A DNA stretch of 8,182 bases from Fimbriimonadaceae bacterium (GTDB lineage: Bacteria > Armatimonadota > Fimbriimonadia > Fimbriimonadales > Fimbriimonadaceae): contig JACMJO010000435.1 of assembly GCA_014380605.1 (NCBI GenBank), positions 1 through 8,182 on the forward strand. Direction: 5' to 3'. Positions 1-5,982 of the stretch are shown piece after piece. The notes below the pieces were generated by a model. It was not told the DNA's origin. It saw only the letters and a program-made list of their open reading frames with translations, and ran no database searches. Both the position numbers and the translations under genes were made by a program. Positions within the stretch are counted from its first letter, which is position 1; each line of letters begins with the position of its first letter.

Positions 1-42
1 GACTCGGAAGTCAAAACTCCAAAATTCGAACTCCAAACTCAG
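1..42 (+). repeat. Degenerate heptamer repeat tract ending at the gspF start codon
   Basis: Read in sevens, the tract is gactcgg / aagtcaa / aactcca / aaattcg / aactcca / aactcag, followed directly by the gspF ATG. In the shifted register the unit is roughly ACTCCAA alternating with AATTCGA, which matches the heptamer family inside the gspI leader (2247-2278 and 2304-2338). The six units fill all the visible upstream sequence, so no purine-rich ribosome binding site is present where one would be expected. The tract may extend left of the window. Function is unknown; it could be a dispersed intergenic element. Confidence 0.7.
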
Positions 43-1257
43 ATGACAACCTTCGCATACACCGCGCTCGAACCTTCGGGCAAGCGAAAAACGGGCTTTA
101 TCGACGCCGCTACCAAAGAGGCGGCGATTGCAGTGGTTGCGGCGGATGGCAAGTATGTTTTAGAGATCAAGGAGTCCGGTGGCTCTGGCGAGAAAAGCGC
201 CTTCTCACTAGGCAAGAGCAAGAAGGTCAGCAAGGCGGATATCGCCCTGTTTACTCGACGAATGGCCGACCTTGCCGACGCTGGTTTGCCCTTGGACAGA
301 GTGCTCCAGGTTGTCGCAGAGCAAGCCGAGAGTGAGACCCTTCAGGAAGTCGCCCTTGATGCCCTGGACCAGGTCCGCAAGGGAACTCCGGTCAGCGAAG
401 CGTTGGCTCGTCATCCCAAGCTGTTTCCCGATGTCTTCACCCAGACCCTCCGCGCAGGAGAAGCTTCAGGACAATTTGCCGACGTTGCCGGGAGACTAGC
501 TGAATTCCAGGAGAAAGAAGTCACCCGACGAAGCCAAATCGTCTCGGCCCTCATCTATCCCGGGGTTCTGACCTTCACCGCAATCGGAGTTGTTTTGGCT
601 CTAGTCTTCTTCGTCATGCCGAAGCTATCGCCGGTTTTCAAAGACCTTGGAACGGAGCTACCCTTGACGACCAAGATTCTGCTTGGCACGACCGACTTCC
701 TCACGAAGAATGGACTGTTCCTTTTGGGAGGGATCATCGCATTGTTCTTTGCTTACAAGGCGTGGGTCAAGACAGAAGCGGGCGCACTCGCTCGAGACCG
801 AATGATCTTTCGGATGCCAGTTGTGGGCTCTGTTATCAGGAAAGCGACTGTCTCACGGTTCGCCAGAGTGTTGGGAACCCTGGTTTTTGGCGGCGTGGCT
901 ATCCTGGAAGCGATTCGAATTGCCGGACTCTCAAGCGGCAACAAAGTTTTCATCGCAAGCAGCGCTGTCGTGGAGAGCGAAGTTCGAGAAGGCAAGCCGA
1001 TTGCCGAGGCGATGCGAGATGCGGGTGACTTTCCGCCGGTTTTGACCCACATGGTGGCGATCGGCGAAGAAACCGGCGACCTCCCAAAGATGTTGGGACG
1101 AGTCTCCGAGAGCTTGGATTTTGAAGTAGATAACGGCATGCGGAGGCTAGTAGCCCTCGTCGAGCCGATGATCGTGTTGGGCATGGGCGGAATCGTGGGG
1201 TTTGTCGTACTCAGCGTTCTCCTGCCGATCTTTGCGGCGCAGAGCGCGGTGAAATAA
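43..1257 (+). CDS. gspF: Type II secretion / type IV pilus inner-membrane platform protein GspF (PilC family)
   Basis: This is the polytopic platform protein that couples the cytoplasmic ATPase (GspE) to pseudopilin insertion and extraction in the inner membrane. The 404-residue length is normal for the family. The N-terminus (TTFAYTALEPSGKRKTG) is the typical GspF/PilC opening. Two T2SSF repeats are visible, at about residues 67-192 and 269-391. They carry the family motifs RAGEASG (about 137-143) and IGEETGDLP (about 340-348). Hydrophobic segments lie at about 168-192, 222-240 and 370-397. The ATG at 43 fits the family start, but it has no Shine-Dalgarno sequence because a heptamer repeat tract abuts it. 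The gene is followed 46 bases later by gspG. The family assignment is firm; whether the machine exports proteins or builds a pilus is inferred from the other genes. Confidence 0.96.
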   Translation: MTTFAYTALEPSGKRKTGFIDAATKEAAIAVVAADGKYVLEIKESGGSGEKSAFSLGKSKKVSKADIALFTRRMADLADAGLPLDRVLQVVAEQAESETLQEVALDALDQVRKGTPVSEALARHPKLFPDVFTQTLRAGEASGQFADVAGRLAEFQEKEVTRRSQIVSALIYPGVLTFTAIGVVLALVFFVMPKLSPVFKDLGTELPLTTKILLGTTDFLTKNGLFLLGGIIALFFAYKAWVKTEAGALARDRMIFRMPVVGSVIRKATVSRFARVLGTLVFGGVAILEAIRIAGLSSGNKVFIASSAVVESEVREGKPIAEAMRDAGDFPPVLTHMVAIGEETGDLPKMLGRVSESLDFEVDNGMRRLVALVEPMIVLGMGGIVGFVVLSVLLPIFAAQSAVK

Positions 1258-1303
1258 GAATTTGATGGGGCATGAATTGGTAGTAAGGATAAGCGAACAG
1301 TAA
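1258..1303 (+). other. gspF-gspG intergenic gap with weak RBS
   Basis: These 46 bases form the only true gap in the operon. AAGGA at 1285-1289 lies 14 bases before the gspG ATG, which is long for a Shine-Dalgarno sequence but is the best candidate. I see no hairpin terminator, and no convincing -35/-10 pair. A separate promoter for the highly expressed major pseudopilin is possible but is not supported by the bases. Confidence 0.4.
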
Positions 1304-1732
1304 ATGAAAAACAGATCTCGAATTCGAAAGGGCTTTACGTTGATCGAGCTCGTCGTGGTCATTTTGATCTTGGCGATTTTGGCGGCGTTGATCGTGCCCC
1401 GCGTCGTGGGCCGAACCGACGATGCAAAGCGATCCAAGGCGGCGAGCGATATCTCGACGCTTCGTGGACAAGTGCAGATTTACAAGACCGACGTGGGGGC
1501 TTTCCCAGAGTCGTTGCTAGATTTGCGGACGCGGCCATCAGAGGGAGCCGACGGCTTGCGCGGGCCGTACCATGATAAAGAGCTACCTACCGACCCGTAC
1601 GGCAACGAGTACGACTACCAGGTTTCCAGCGATGGCGAAGAGTTCACCATCATCTGCTACGGCTTAGATGGAGCGCCGGGCGGAGAAGGCAATAACGCAG
1701 ACATTGGCGAAGAAATCACAGAAAATCAATAA
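1304..1732 (+). CDS. gspG: Major pseudopilin GspG
   Basis: GspG is the main subunit of the periplasmic pseudopilus. The 142-residue precursor has a short basic leader (MKNRSRIRKG) cut by prepilin peptidase between Gly10 and Phe11. The mature protein starts FTLIELVVVILILAILAAL, with the required Glu at mature position 5, which is also the membrane and filament-core helix. Mature length is about 132 residues, normal for GspG. Two features separate it from ordinary type IV pilins: a region with PTDPYGNEYDYQ (about 95-106), and a C-terminal acidic loop GLDGAPGGEGNNADI (about 120-134). That loop matches the calcium-binding site of GspG. It is the first of the consecutive pseudopilin genes G-H-I-J-K, and its 3' end overlaps gspH by 29 or 65 bases depending on the gspH start. 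Confidence 0.97.
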   Translation: MKNRSRIRKGFTLIELVVVILILAILAALIVPRVVGRTDDAKRSKAASDISTLRGQVQIYKTDVGAFPESLLDLRTRPSEGADGLRGPYHDKELPTDPYGNEYDYQVSSDGEEFTIICYGLDGAPGGEGNNADIGEEITENQ

Positions 1733-2243
1733 AGGATTCACGCTGATCGAAATGACGGTGGTGATTACGGTGCTAGCAGTGCTGGCGGCCGCGATCGTGC
1801 CTAACCTTCTGAGCGAACAGCGAAGCCGCGAAGCACGACAGTTCTTCGCAAAGGCTCGCAATCTGATGGTCGAAGCCCGATCCCGTTCGATCGGCGATGG
1901 GCAGACCCGATCGATCCGCCTCGACGATAGCGGAGGGCGCTTGGTCGTAGAGCGGGTCGATCAGGAGTCCGGCGAGGCGACGGAAGACCGAGGGATCACC
2001 CTCCCCGAAGGGGTTACGGGAGACGCCTTTCGGACCCTCAATGAAGAATCTACAACTGCTGAGTGGGTCGTGCGATTCTATGCCGACGGCAAGGCTCGCG
2101 GCGGTGCGATTTCGTTCGATACGAACGGAAGGATCATCAGCCTGATCATTGAGAATACAGGGCAGGTTCGCAAGGTAGATGGCGAATTGCCAGCTACGGA
2201 AGATGAAACCTGGGATGCGGGAGGCTATGAGCAACGGATCTAG
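1668..2243 (+). CDS. gspH: Minor pseudopilin GspH
   Basis: This gene encodes a minor pseudopilin that joins the pseudopilus tip complex with I, J and K. The leader ends KINKG and the mature N-terminus is FTLIEMTVVITVLAVLAAAIV, with Glu at mature position 5 and a hydrophobic helix. The globular part is beta-rich and ends with VVRFYADGKARGG...ISFDTNGRI, a pattern typical of GspH (FYPDG-like, then a Gly-rich strand pair). The start is uncertain. The ATG at 1668 gives a 191-residue precursor with a 23-residue leader but has no visible Shine-Dalgarno. A TTG at 1704 would give a standard 11-residue leader, with GGAGAAGG at 1682-1689 upstream, although the 14-base spacing is long. Mature sequence and cleavage site are the same either way. 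It overlaps both gspG and gspI. The family is clear; the H assignment rests on order and the C-terminal motif. Confidence 0.9.
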   Translation: MERRAEKAITQTLAKKSQKINKGFTLIEMTVVITVLAVLAAAIVPNLLSEQRSREARQFFAKARNLMVEARSRSIGDGQTRSIRLDDSGGRLVVERVDQESGEATEDRGITLPEGVTGDAFRTLNEESTTAEWVVRFYADGKARGGAISFDTNGRIISLIIENTGQVRKVDGELPATEDETWDAGGYEQRI

Positions 2244-2718
2244 GAAGATTTCGGAGTCTCGAGTCCGGAGCTCGGAATGTCTGGCAACTGTTGTTGTCGC
2301 TCCGATCCGCAATCCGAAATCCGGACTCCGAAATCGCAAGCGCCTCGGTTTCTCCCTCCTTGAAGCGATCGCGGCTACAGCCTTGGTCGGCGTCGGCGTC
2401 GCAAGCGCGATGGGTGGATTGGCGGCGATGGCGAAGACGGATCGATTGTTGCTCGAACGAGAAACCATGCAGCGATTGGCCGCCCTGAAGTACGACGAAA
2501 TCATCGCGACCGGCCAGATCGAGACCGCCGACTTAAGCGGAGACTTTGCCGAGCAGAATCTCGACAAGTACGAGTGGGAAGCGACGGTTGAGCCTAGCGG
2601 CGAAGAGAATCTAGAAATCCTCACGATCACCGTTAACCAAACGGGCGTGACCGAGGGTCCACAGGCAACCTTTGACGGACTGATCTTCAAGCCTCCCATT
2701 GAAGGTGGCGCACAATGA
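2227..2718 (+). CDS. gspI: Minor pseudopilin GspI with an unusually long leader
   Basis: This is the GspI/PilV-type minor pseudopilin, which nucleates the tip complex with J and K. The prepilin site is RKRLG followed by FSLLEAIAATALVGVGVASAM, with Glu at mature position 5. Conserved GspI features follow: the KYDE-x-IATG region and YEWEATVEPSGEENLEILTITV near the C-terminus. I chose the ATG at 2227 because it overlaps the end of gspH, with GGGAGG at 2219-2224, although that spacing of 2 is very short. In-frame ATGs at 2179, 2203 and 2215 are alternatives; starting at 2179 gives 179 residues. There is no ATG, GTG or TTG between 2227 and the cleavage site, so the leader is at least about 41 residues unless a CTG at 2281 is used. 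That extra leader is built from two inverted heptamer repeat blocks. The gene ends in an ATGA overlap with gspJ. Confidence 0.9.
   Translation: MSNGSRKISESRVRSSECLATVVVAPIRNPKSGLRNRKRLGFSLLEAIAATALVGVGVASAMGGLAAMAKTDRLLLERETMQRLAALKYDEIIATGQIETADLSGDFAEQNLDKYEWEATVEPSGEENLEILTITVNQTGVTEGPQATFDGLIFKPPIEGGAQ
2247..2278 (-). repeat. Heptamer repeat block, minus-strand orientation, inside the gspI leader
   Basis: Read on the minus strand, this block is attccga / gctccgg / actcgag / actccga / aatc, that is, about four and a half units of the ACTCCGA-type heptamer seen upstream of gspF and at 2304-2338. It is translated as part of the GspI leader (around ISESRVRSSE). Its first 11 bases (gatttcggagt, 2247-2257) are an exact inverted copy of 2325-2335, and 2261-2269 is an exact 9-base inverted copy of 2320-2328. 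Confidence 0.7.
2247..2335. repeat. Inverted repeat (possible hairpin) in the 5' part of gspI
   Basis: An 11-base arm at 2247-2257 pairs perfectly with 2325-2335. A second 9-base pairing (2261-2269 with 2320-2328) overlaps the same right arm, so the two are alternatives rather than one continuous stem. The structure lies 20 bases downstream of the chosen gspI start and could affect coupling from gspH to gspI. Formation in the mRNA is an inference. Confidence 0.5.
2304..2338 (+). repeat. Heptamer repeat block, plus-strand orientation, inside the gspI leader
   Basis: The block consists of five consecutive sevens: gatccgc / aatccga / aatccgg / actccga / aatcgca. Three units make 21 bases, or seven codons, so the protein shows a heptapeptide echo: IRNPKSG then LRNRKRL. 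It sits just before the prepilin cleavage site of GspI and faces the opposite block at 2247-2278 across a 25-base spacer. Confidence 0.75.
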
Positions 2719-3449
2719 CGAAAAGATCGGGCGTGACCCTCATCGAACTCGTCATCTCGCTCGCGATTGTTGCAATCCTTACGGGCGCGGTGACTCGGGC
2801 ATTTATCGCTGGCCTGACTTACGAGACCAGCATCTCTGAAGCCAGAGCGAAGAAGGAAGCTAAAGACAGCATCGACAACAGGCTCACCGACCTGTTCCAC
2901 GCGGCGTACCTTTCGCCCGACAATACGAATACCGACACCTTCTTTATCGGCGGTACCGGGAGCGACGAAGGGCTCGGGTCTGGCAACGCGGATACCGTCC
3001 AATTCACGATCCAAGGGGCGCGACCGCCTAGCTCTTCGGTCGAGAACGAAGACGACTTCGAAACCCAGAATCAAGCCAATGGACCCCAAGGCGGGGTGGC
3101 GGAGATTAGCCTCTCCGCAACGGCGGTTGGCGACCCAGGGACGCGGTCGGGAGTTTTCATTAGAACCCAGAGACCCTCCGATAGCGAGCCCAGCCAGGGC
3201 GGGACAGAGAAAGTCTTCGATGACTCCATCACTTCGCTCGAGTTTGAATTTTGGGATGGGACGGCTTGGCAACCATCATGGTCGACTCTAGTAGGGGCCG
3301 AAAAACGACTTCCTGCCGCCGTTCGAATCACCTACTCGCGGACGAGCGACGGCGCCGAAGAGTCCAATGTGCTGGTCGTTCGACTGCCACTTAGCGACGT
3401 CACGGCCGACGACCCCGCAGAGCAAACCGCGCCTGGAGGAGCTGCGTGA
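2715..3449 (+). CDS. gspJ: Minor pseudopilin GspJ
   Basis: GspJ is a minor pseudopilin of the I-J-K tip complex. The leader is only six residues (MTKRSG), and the mature protein begins VTLIELVISLAIVAILTGAV, with Glu at mature position 5. Val rather than the usual Phe or Met sits at mature position 1; this is tolerated but less common. The 244-residue length and large soluble domain suit GspJ. Near the C-terminus the sequence ITSLEFEFWDGTAWQPSW, followed by LPAAVRITYS, matches the GspJ pattern of a computed strand pair and then P-x-A-V-R-I. Residues about 75-160 are polar and rich in Ser, Gly, Asn and Asp, probably surface loops. The start overlaps the gspI stop by ATGA, with AGGTGG at 2703-2708 as ribosome binding site. 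The end overlaps gspK by GTGA. Confidence 0.92.
   Translation: MTKRSGVTLIELVISLAIVAILTGAVTRAFIAGLTYETSISEARAKKEAKDSIDNRLTDLFHAAYLSPDNTNTDTFFIGGTGSDEGLGSGNADTVQFTIQGARPPSSSVENEDDFETQNQANGPQGGVAEISLSATAVGDPGTRSGVFIRTQRPSDSEPSQGGTEKVFDDSITSLEFEFWDGTAWQPSWSTLVGAEKRLPAAVRITYSRTSDGAEESNVLVVRLPLSDVTADDPAEQTAPGGAA
3435..3441 (+). promoter_or_regulatory. Strong Shine-Dalgarno that fixes the GTG start of gspK
   Basis: GGAGGAG lies four bases before a GTG at 3446 that overlaps the gspJ TGA. This supports the non-ATG start and the very short MRRTKRSG leader of GspK. Confidence 0.75.
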
Positions 3450-4705
3450 GACGCACCAAACGTTCGGGCAGCATATTCGTTATCTCTTTGGTAGTTCTTG
3501 CCGGGCTCGTTTCTGTGCTTGCCCTTGCGGCGGCCAGCCAGAATGCCGCCAACAAAGCGCAAATCCGTCGGATGGAAGGTCGAAAGGCGCGAGTCATCGC
3601 GGAAGCCGCCATTCAGCGAGCGTTGGCCGAACTTCAGGATCAAGTGAACTCGCCAACGACCGTTAACGACGACTGGTCCCAGCTGGGGCAAATCGGCGGC
3701 GAAGCGTTCGAACTCGGTAATGCTTCGTTTAGAGTGCAAATCATCGACGCGGCAAGCAAGGTAAACCTGAATACAGCAACGCAAGCCCAGCTTGAACTGC
3801 TACCCCTGGACCCAGAGCAGGTCGATGCCATCTTGGATTGGCGTGAGGCAAGTACGGCGCCCCGGCCTGATGGCGGCAAGGATGAGTATTACAACCAACT
3901 TGAGAATCCCTACAATGCCAAGCTTGGCCTCTTCCAATCCGTGGATGAGTTGCTTCTTGTGAAGGGGATTACAGCCCGAGACCTCTACACCGTTCGCACC
4001 GATATCGAGCGCACCAACCAACCGACTCGCACGTCAAGCGGCGAGCAAGTTGAATTGCCGCTGGAAGAATTGCTCACGGTGGATTCGGTTTCTCAAGCCG
4101 TGAACGCGGCGGGACAAGCCAAGTTGAACCTGAACACGGTCAATCAGTGGCAACAGATCGTAGGTCGAGCCCAAGTGAACCAGCAGGTTGCCCAGGCGAT
4201 CATCAACCTGAGGCCGGGCGGCGGCTATACGAACATTGGACAGGTTCTGGCTACGCCGGGCATTACCTTGGCCTCTGCTCCGGCAATCCTCAACAATTGC
4301 ACCACGGGCGGTCAAAACCAACCGGGGAAGATCAACCTGAACACCGTTACCGAGGAAATTCTTCTCACCATCCCGAACCTGCCTCCCGACGTCGCGAGCG
4401 CCATTGTGACGCGACAAAGCACCGGATTCACCGAGCTTGGCGAACTTACCGATATACCAGGAATGAATAATTTGGCCCTTTTGCAACAAACCGCAGGCTT
4501 CTTCGAAGTGAACTCCCAGTCTTTCGTGGTCCGAGTCGTTGGACGCTCTGGAACCACCCAAGTGGCGCTCCAGGCAACCGTTGCACTGTTGGATGGGGCA
4601 CCGAAGATCGTTCGAATAGAAGAATCCCCCTACACGAACGTAATCGATGTTTGGGGCTGGGAAGCTGAGCCCGTCGCAACGACAACTCTGAAGGGGGCCC
4701 AATGA
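3446..4705 (+). CDS. gspK: Minor pseudopilin GspK with three NLNT helix-hairpin-helix-type motifs
   Basis: GspK caps the pseudopilus tip. The 419-residue protein starts at a GTG. It has a short basic leader, probable cleavage after Gly8, then a hydrophobic helix (about 10-30) without Glu at mature position 5, which is the hallmark of GspK. The canonical GspK core follows: DAASKVNLNTATQAQLELL (102-119), DAILDWRE (127-134), an acidic Gly-rich loop, and YNQLENPYNAKLGLFQSVDELLLVKGIT (149-176). Two more helix-hairpin-helix-like units begin at KLNLNTV (226-232) and KINLNTV (295-301), the last followed by GFTELGELTDIPGM. Three NLNT motifs is one more than I expect in GspK. The C-terminus SQSFVVRVVGRSG (357-369) is the usual FEV-S-F strand. 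It overlaps gspJ by GTGA and gspL by ATGA. Confidence 0.93.
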   Translation: MRRTKRSGSIFVISLVVLAGLVSVLALAAASQNAANKAQIRRMEGRKARVIAEAAIQRALAELQDQVNSPTTVNDDWSQLGQIGGEAFELGNASFRVQIIDAASKVNLNTATQAQLELLPLDPEQVDAILDWREASTAPRPDGGKDEYYNQLENPYNAKLGLFQSVDELLLVKGITARDLYTVRTDIERTNQPTRTSSGEQVELPLEELLTVDSVSQAVNAAGQAKLNLNTVNQWQQIVGRAQVNQQVAQAIINLRPGGGYTNIGQVLATPGITLASAPAILNNCTTGGQNQPGKINLNTVTEEILLTIPNLPPDVASAIVTRQSTGFTELGELTDIPGMNNLALLQQTAGFFEVNSQSFVVRVVGRSGTTQVALQATVALLDGAPKIVRIEESPYTNVIDVWGWEAEPVATTTLKGAQ

Positions 4706-5982
4706 GCGCTTCTCTCACTCATCGCGTGGTTGAGTGGTCGCCCGCTGGGGTTGTCGGATTCGACCCGGCAACGAAGCAATTCACCAAGGCTGATTCGCTG
4801 AGCGAGCTTGCCGGAACGTACGGCGGAGGCTCCATCATCGCCGCCGTTTCGCGACGCTCCACGTTTGTCAAGGCGGTCCGGGTTCCCAATGCGGGCGCGT
4901 CTGAGATCAACATGATCCTTCAGACGCAGATGGCCACCATGTTTCCGGTGCCTCTGCACGAGTTGGCCTACGCATTCCGACTTAGCGACGACATCAACGC
5001 CGAGGGGCGGCTGGCCATCGTCGCCGCTATGCGAGAGTCTGATCTTCAATCCCTTTATATCGATGCGAAAGCGGGCGGGCTTAAGGTGGAGCGGGTGATA
5101 CCAGCTGCTTTCGGGTCGATGTTGCTCGCGGATTCCCTTGGCCATAAGAACGCGGCGGTGGTACAGGAAACAAGCGAAGGGCTAGCCATCGACTTGGTCG
5201 CCGAAGGCGAACTGAGATACTCGCGCGTCGCGCCAATGCCGGCAAACTCAGAACTAATCGAGGCAGAGGTCGAACGCTCATTCCAAGGAGTGGGACTTTC
5301 CTCGGCCCCGATCGTTGCCGCCGGAGGATTCCCATTTGCCCAGGCGGACCAGTCCACCAACGTATCCACGTTGGAAGCGCTGGCGACTTTGCCAATGGAA
5401 AAAATTGGGCTCAGCTTGGAGACAAGAGAGACGAGAGATTCAAGAGAAAAGGCCCGCCAAGGAAGCCGAACCAGACTCGCCGTTTTCATGTGTGCCGCGG
5501 CCGGTCTATTAGCCCTGCTTGTCTTTGTAGAAAGATCCGAAGCGGCTGAGAAACTTCGCGTTTCCAATGCCAAATGGCAAAAGGAATTGAGCGGCCGACG
5601 AACCGACGCCACGAGGCTTGAGGGCGAAGTCGCCAAGCTTCAGGCAACTGTCCAGACCCTAAAGCGAGCCTTCGCTCCCGCCCAGCTTCCTGCGGACGTT
5701 TTCACCACTGTTTCAAACCACGCTCCCAAAAATCTTTGGCTAACGGGCACGACGTTCGAGCGAGGCAAGATCATGTATGTACGCGGGACTTCCGCCACCA
5801 GCGAGGCCCTTTCCGATTACCTTCAAGAATTAACTACAGAACCAAGGCTCCGAGACGTCAAGCTGGTCTTTGCCAACAACGCGGAGATTGAGAAGACGCC
5901 CGTAGTGCAATTCTCCATTCAGGCGTTCCCGGTTGGCAACTTGCCACTCGTCGACCCAAAGAAGAAGGGAGCCAAAAAGTGA
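4702..5982 (+). CDS. gspL: Inner-membrane assembly protein GspL (PilM-PilN fusion type)
   Basis: GspL recruits the ATPase to the membrane and contacts GspM and GspC. The 426-residue protein has three parts. Residues 1-210 form a PilM/GspL actin-like cytoplasmic domain (opening HRVVEWSPAGVVGFD; conserved-looking RLAIVAAMRESDLQSLYIDA and GLKVERVIPAAFGSMLLA). One membrane helix lies at about 258-276 (LAVFMCAAAGLLALLVFV). After it comes a coiled coil at about 280-325 and then a PilN-like ferredoxin fold (about 330-410, with LWLTGTTFERGKIMYVRGTS). This is the T2S arrangement, in which PilM and PilN are joined. The linker just before the membrane helix (240-251, ETRETRDSREKA) comes from a 9-base tandem repeat. 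It starts by ATGA overlap with gspK, with AAGGGGG at 4691-4697, and ends by GTGA overlap with gspM. The C-terminal tail is Lys-rich. Confidence 0.9.
   Translation: MSASLTHRVVEWSPAGVVGFDPATKQFTKADSLSELAGTYGGGSIIAAVSRRSTFVKAVRVPNAGASEINMILQTQMATMFPVPLHELAYAFRLSDDINAEGRLAIVAAMRESDLQSLYIDAKAGGLKVERVIPAAFGSMLLADSLGHKNAAVVQETSEGLAIDLVAEGELRYSRVAPMPANSELIEAEVERSFQGVGLSSAPIVAAGGFPFAQADQSTNVSTLEALATLPMEKIGLSLETRETRDSREKARQGSRTRLAVFMCAAAGLLALLVFVERSEAAEKLRVSNAKWQKELSGRRTDATRLEGEVAKLQATVQTLKRAFAPAQLPADVFTTVSNHAPKNLWLTGTTFERGKIMYVRGTSATSEALSDYLQELTTEPRLRDVKLVFANNAEIEKTPVVQFSIQAFPVGNLPLVDPKKKGAKK
5419..5445 (+). repeat. Nine-base tandem repeat in the gspL linker
   Basis: Three imperfect copies are present: gagacaaga / gagacgaga / gattcaaga, followed by purine-rich gaaaagg. 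The repeat is in frame and gives the tripeptides ETR-ETR-DSR just before the transmembrane helix. It is confined to a charged linker, where length change should be tolerated. It is not the same unit as the heptamer family. Confidence 0.65.
5965..5971 (+). promoter_or_regulatory. Shine-Dalgarno supporting the GTG start of gspM
   Basis: AAGGGAG lies seven bases before the GTG at 5979, which overlaps the gspL stop. The next in-frame ATG is in or after the membrane helix, so the GTG is needed to keep the N-terminal anchor intact. Confidence 0.7.

Noticed and set aside
1262..1289. Possible promoter in the gspF-gspG gap (TTGATG, 16 bases, TAAGGA)
   Set aside because: The -10 element matches the consensus at only two of six positions, so it is not better than chance.
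2179..2226. ATG at 2179 as the gspI start
   Set aside because: It would add 16 more residues to an already overlong leader and overlap gspH by 65 bases, with only a weak AAGG three bases upstream; retained only as an alternative.
2247..2338. CRISPR-like or transcription terminator reading of the gspI heptamer blocks
   Set aside because: The units are 7 bases with no unique spacers between them, so it is not CRISPR. The inverted repeat has no following T-run and lies inside an open reading frame, so it is not a credible intrinsic terminator.
1773..3272. Very long minus-strand open frame (499 codons) across gspH, gspI and gspJ
   Set aside because: It lies antisense to three genes with unmistakable prepilin motifs, has no recognisable domain, and is rich in Arg, Ser and Pro as expected for a shadow frame in this codon usage.
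3761..4480. Reading gspK as a ComEA-type DNA uptake protein
   Set aside because: The helix-hairpin-helix-like NLNT motifs are also a normal part of GspK, and the prepilin-like N-terminus, DWRE, PYNAKLG and VDELLLVKGIT motifs and gene order all point to GspK.
4034..4702. Minus-strand open frame of 222 codons across gspK
   Set aside because: It is antisense to the conserved GspK core, with no domain or ribosome binding site evident; best explained as a shadow.
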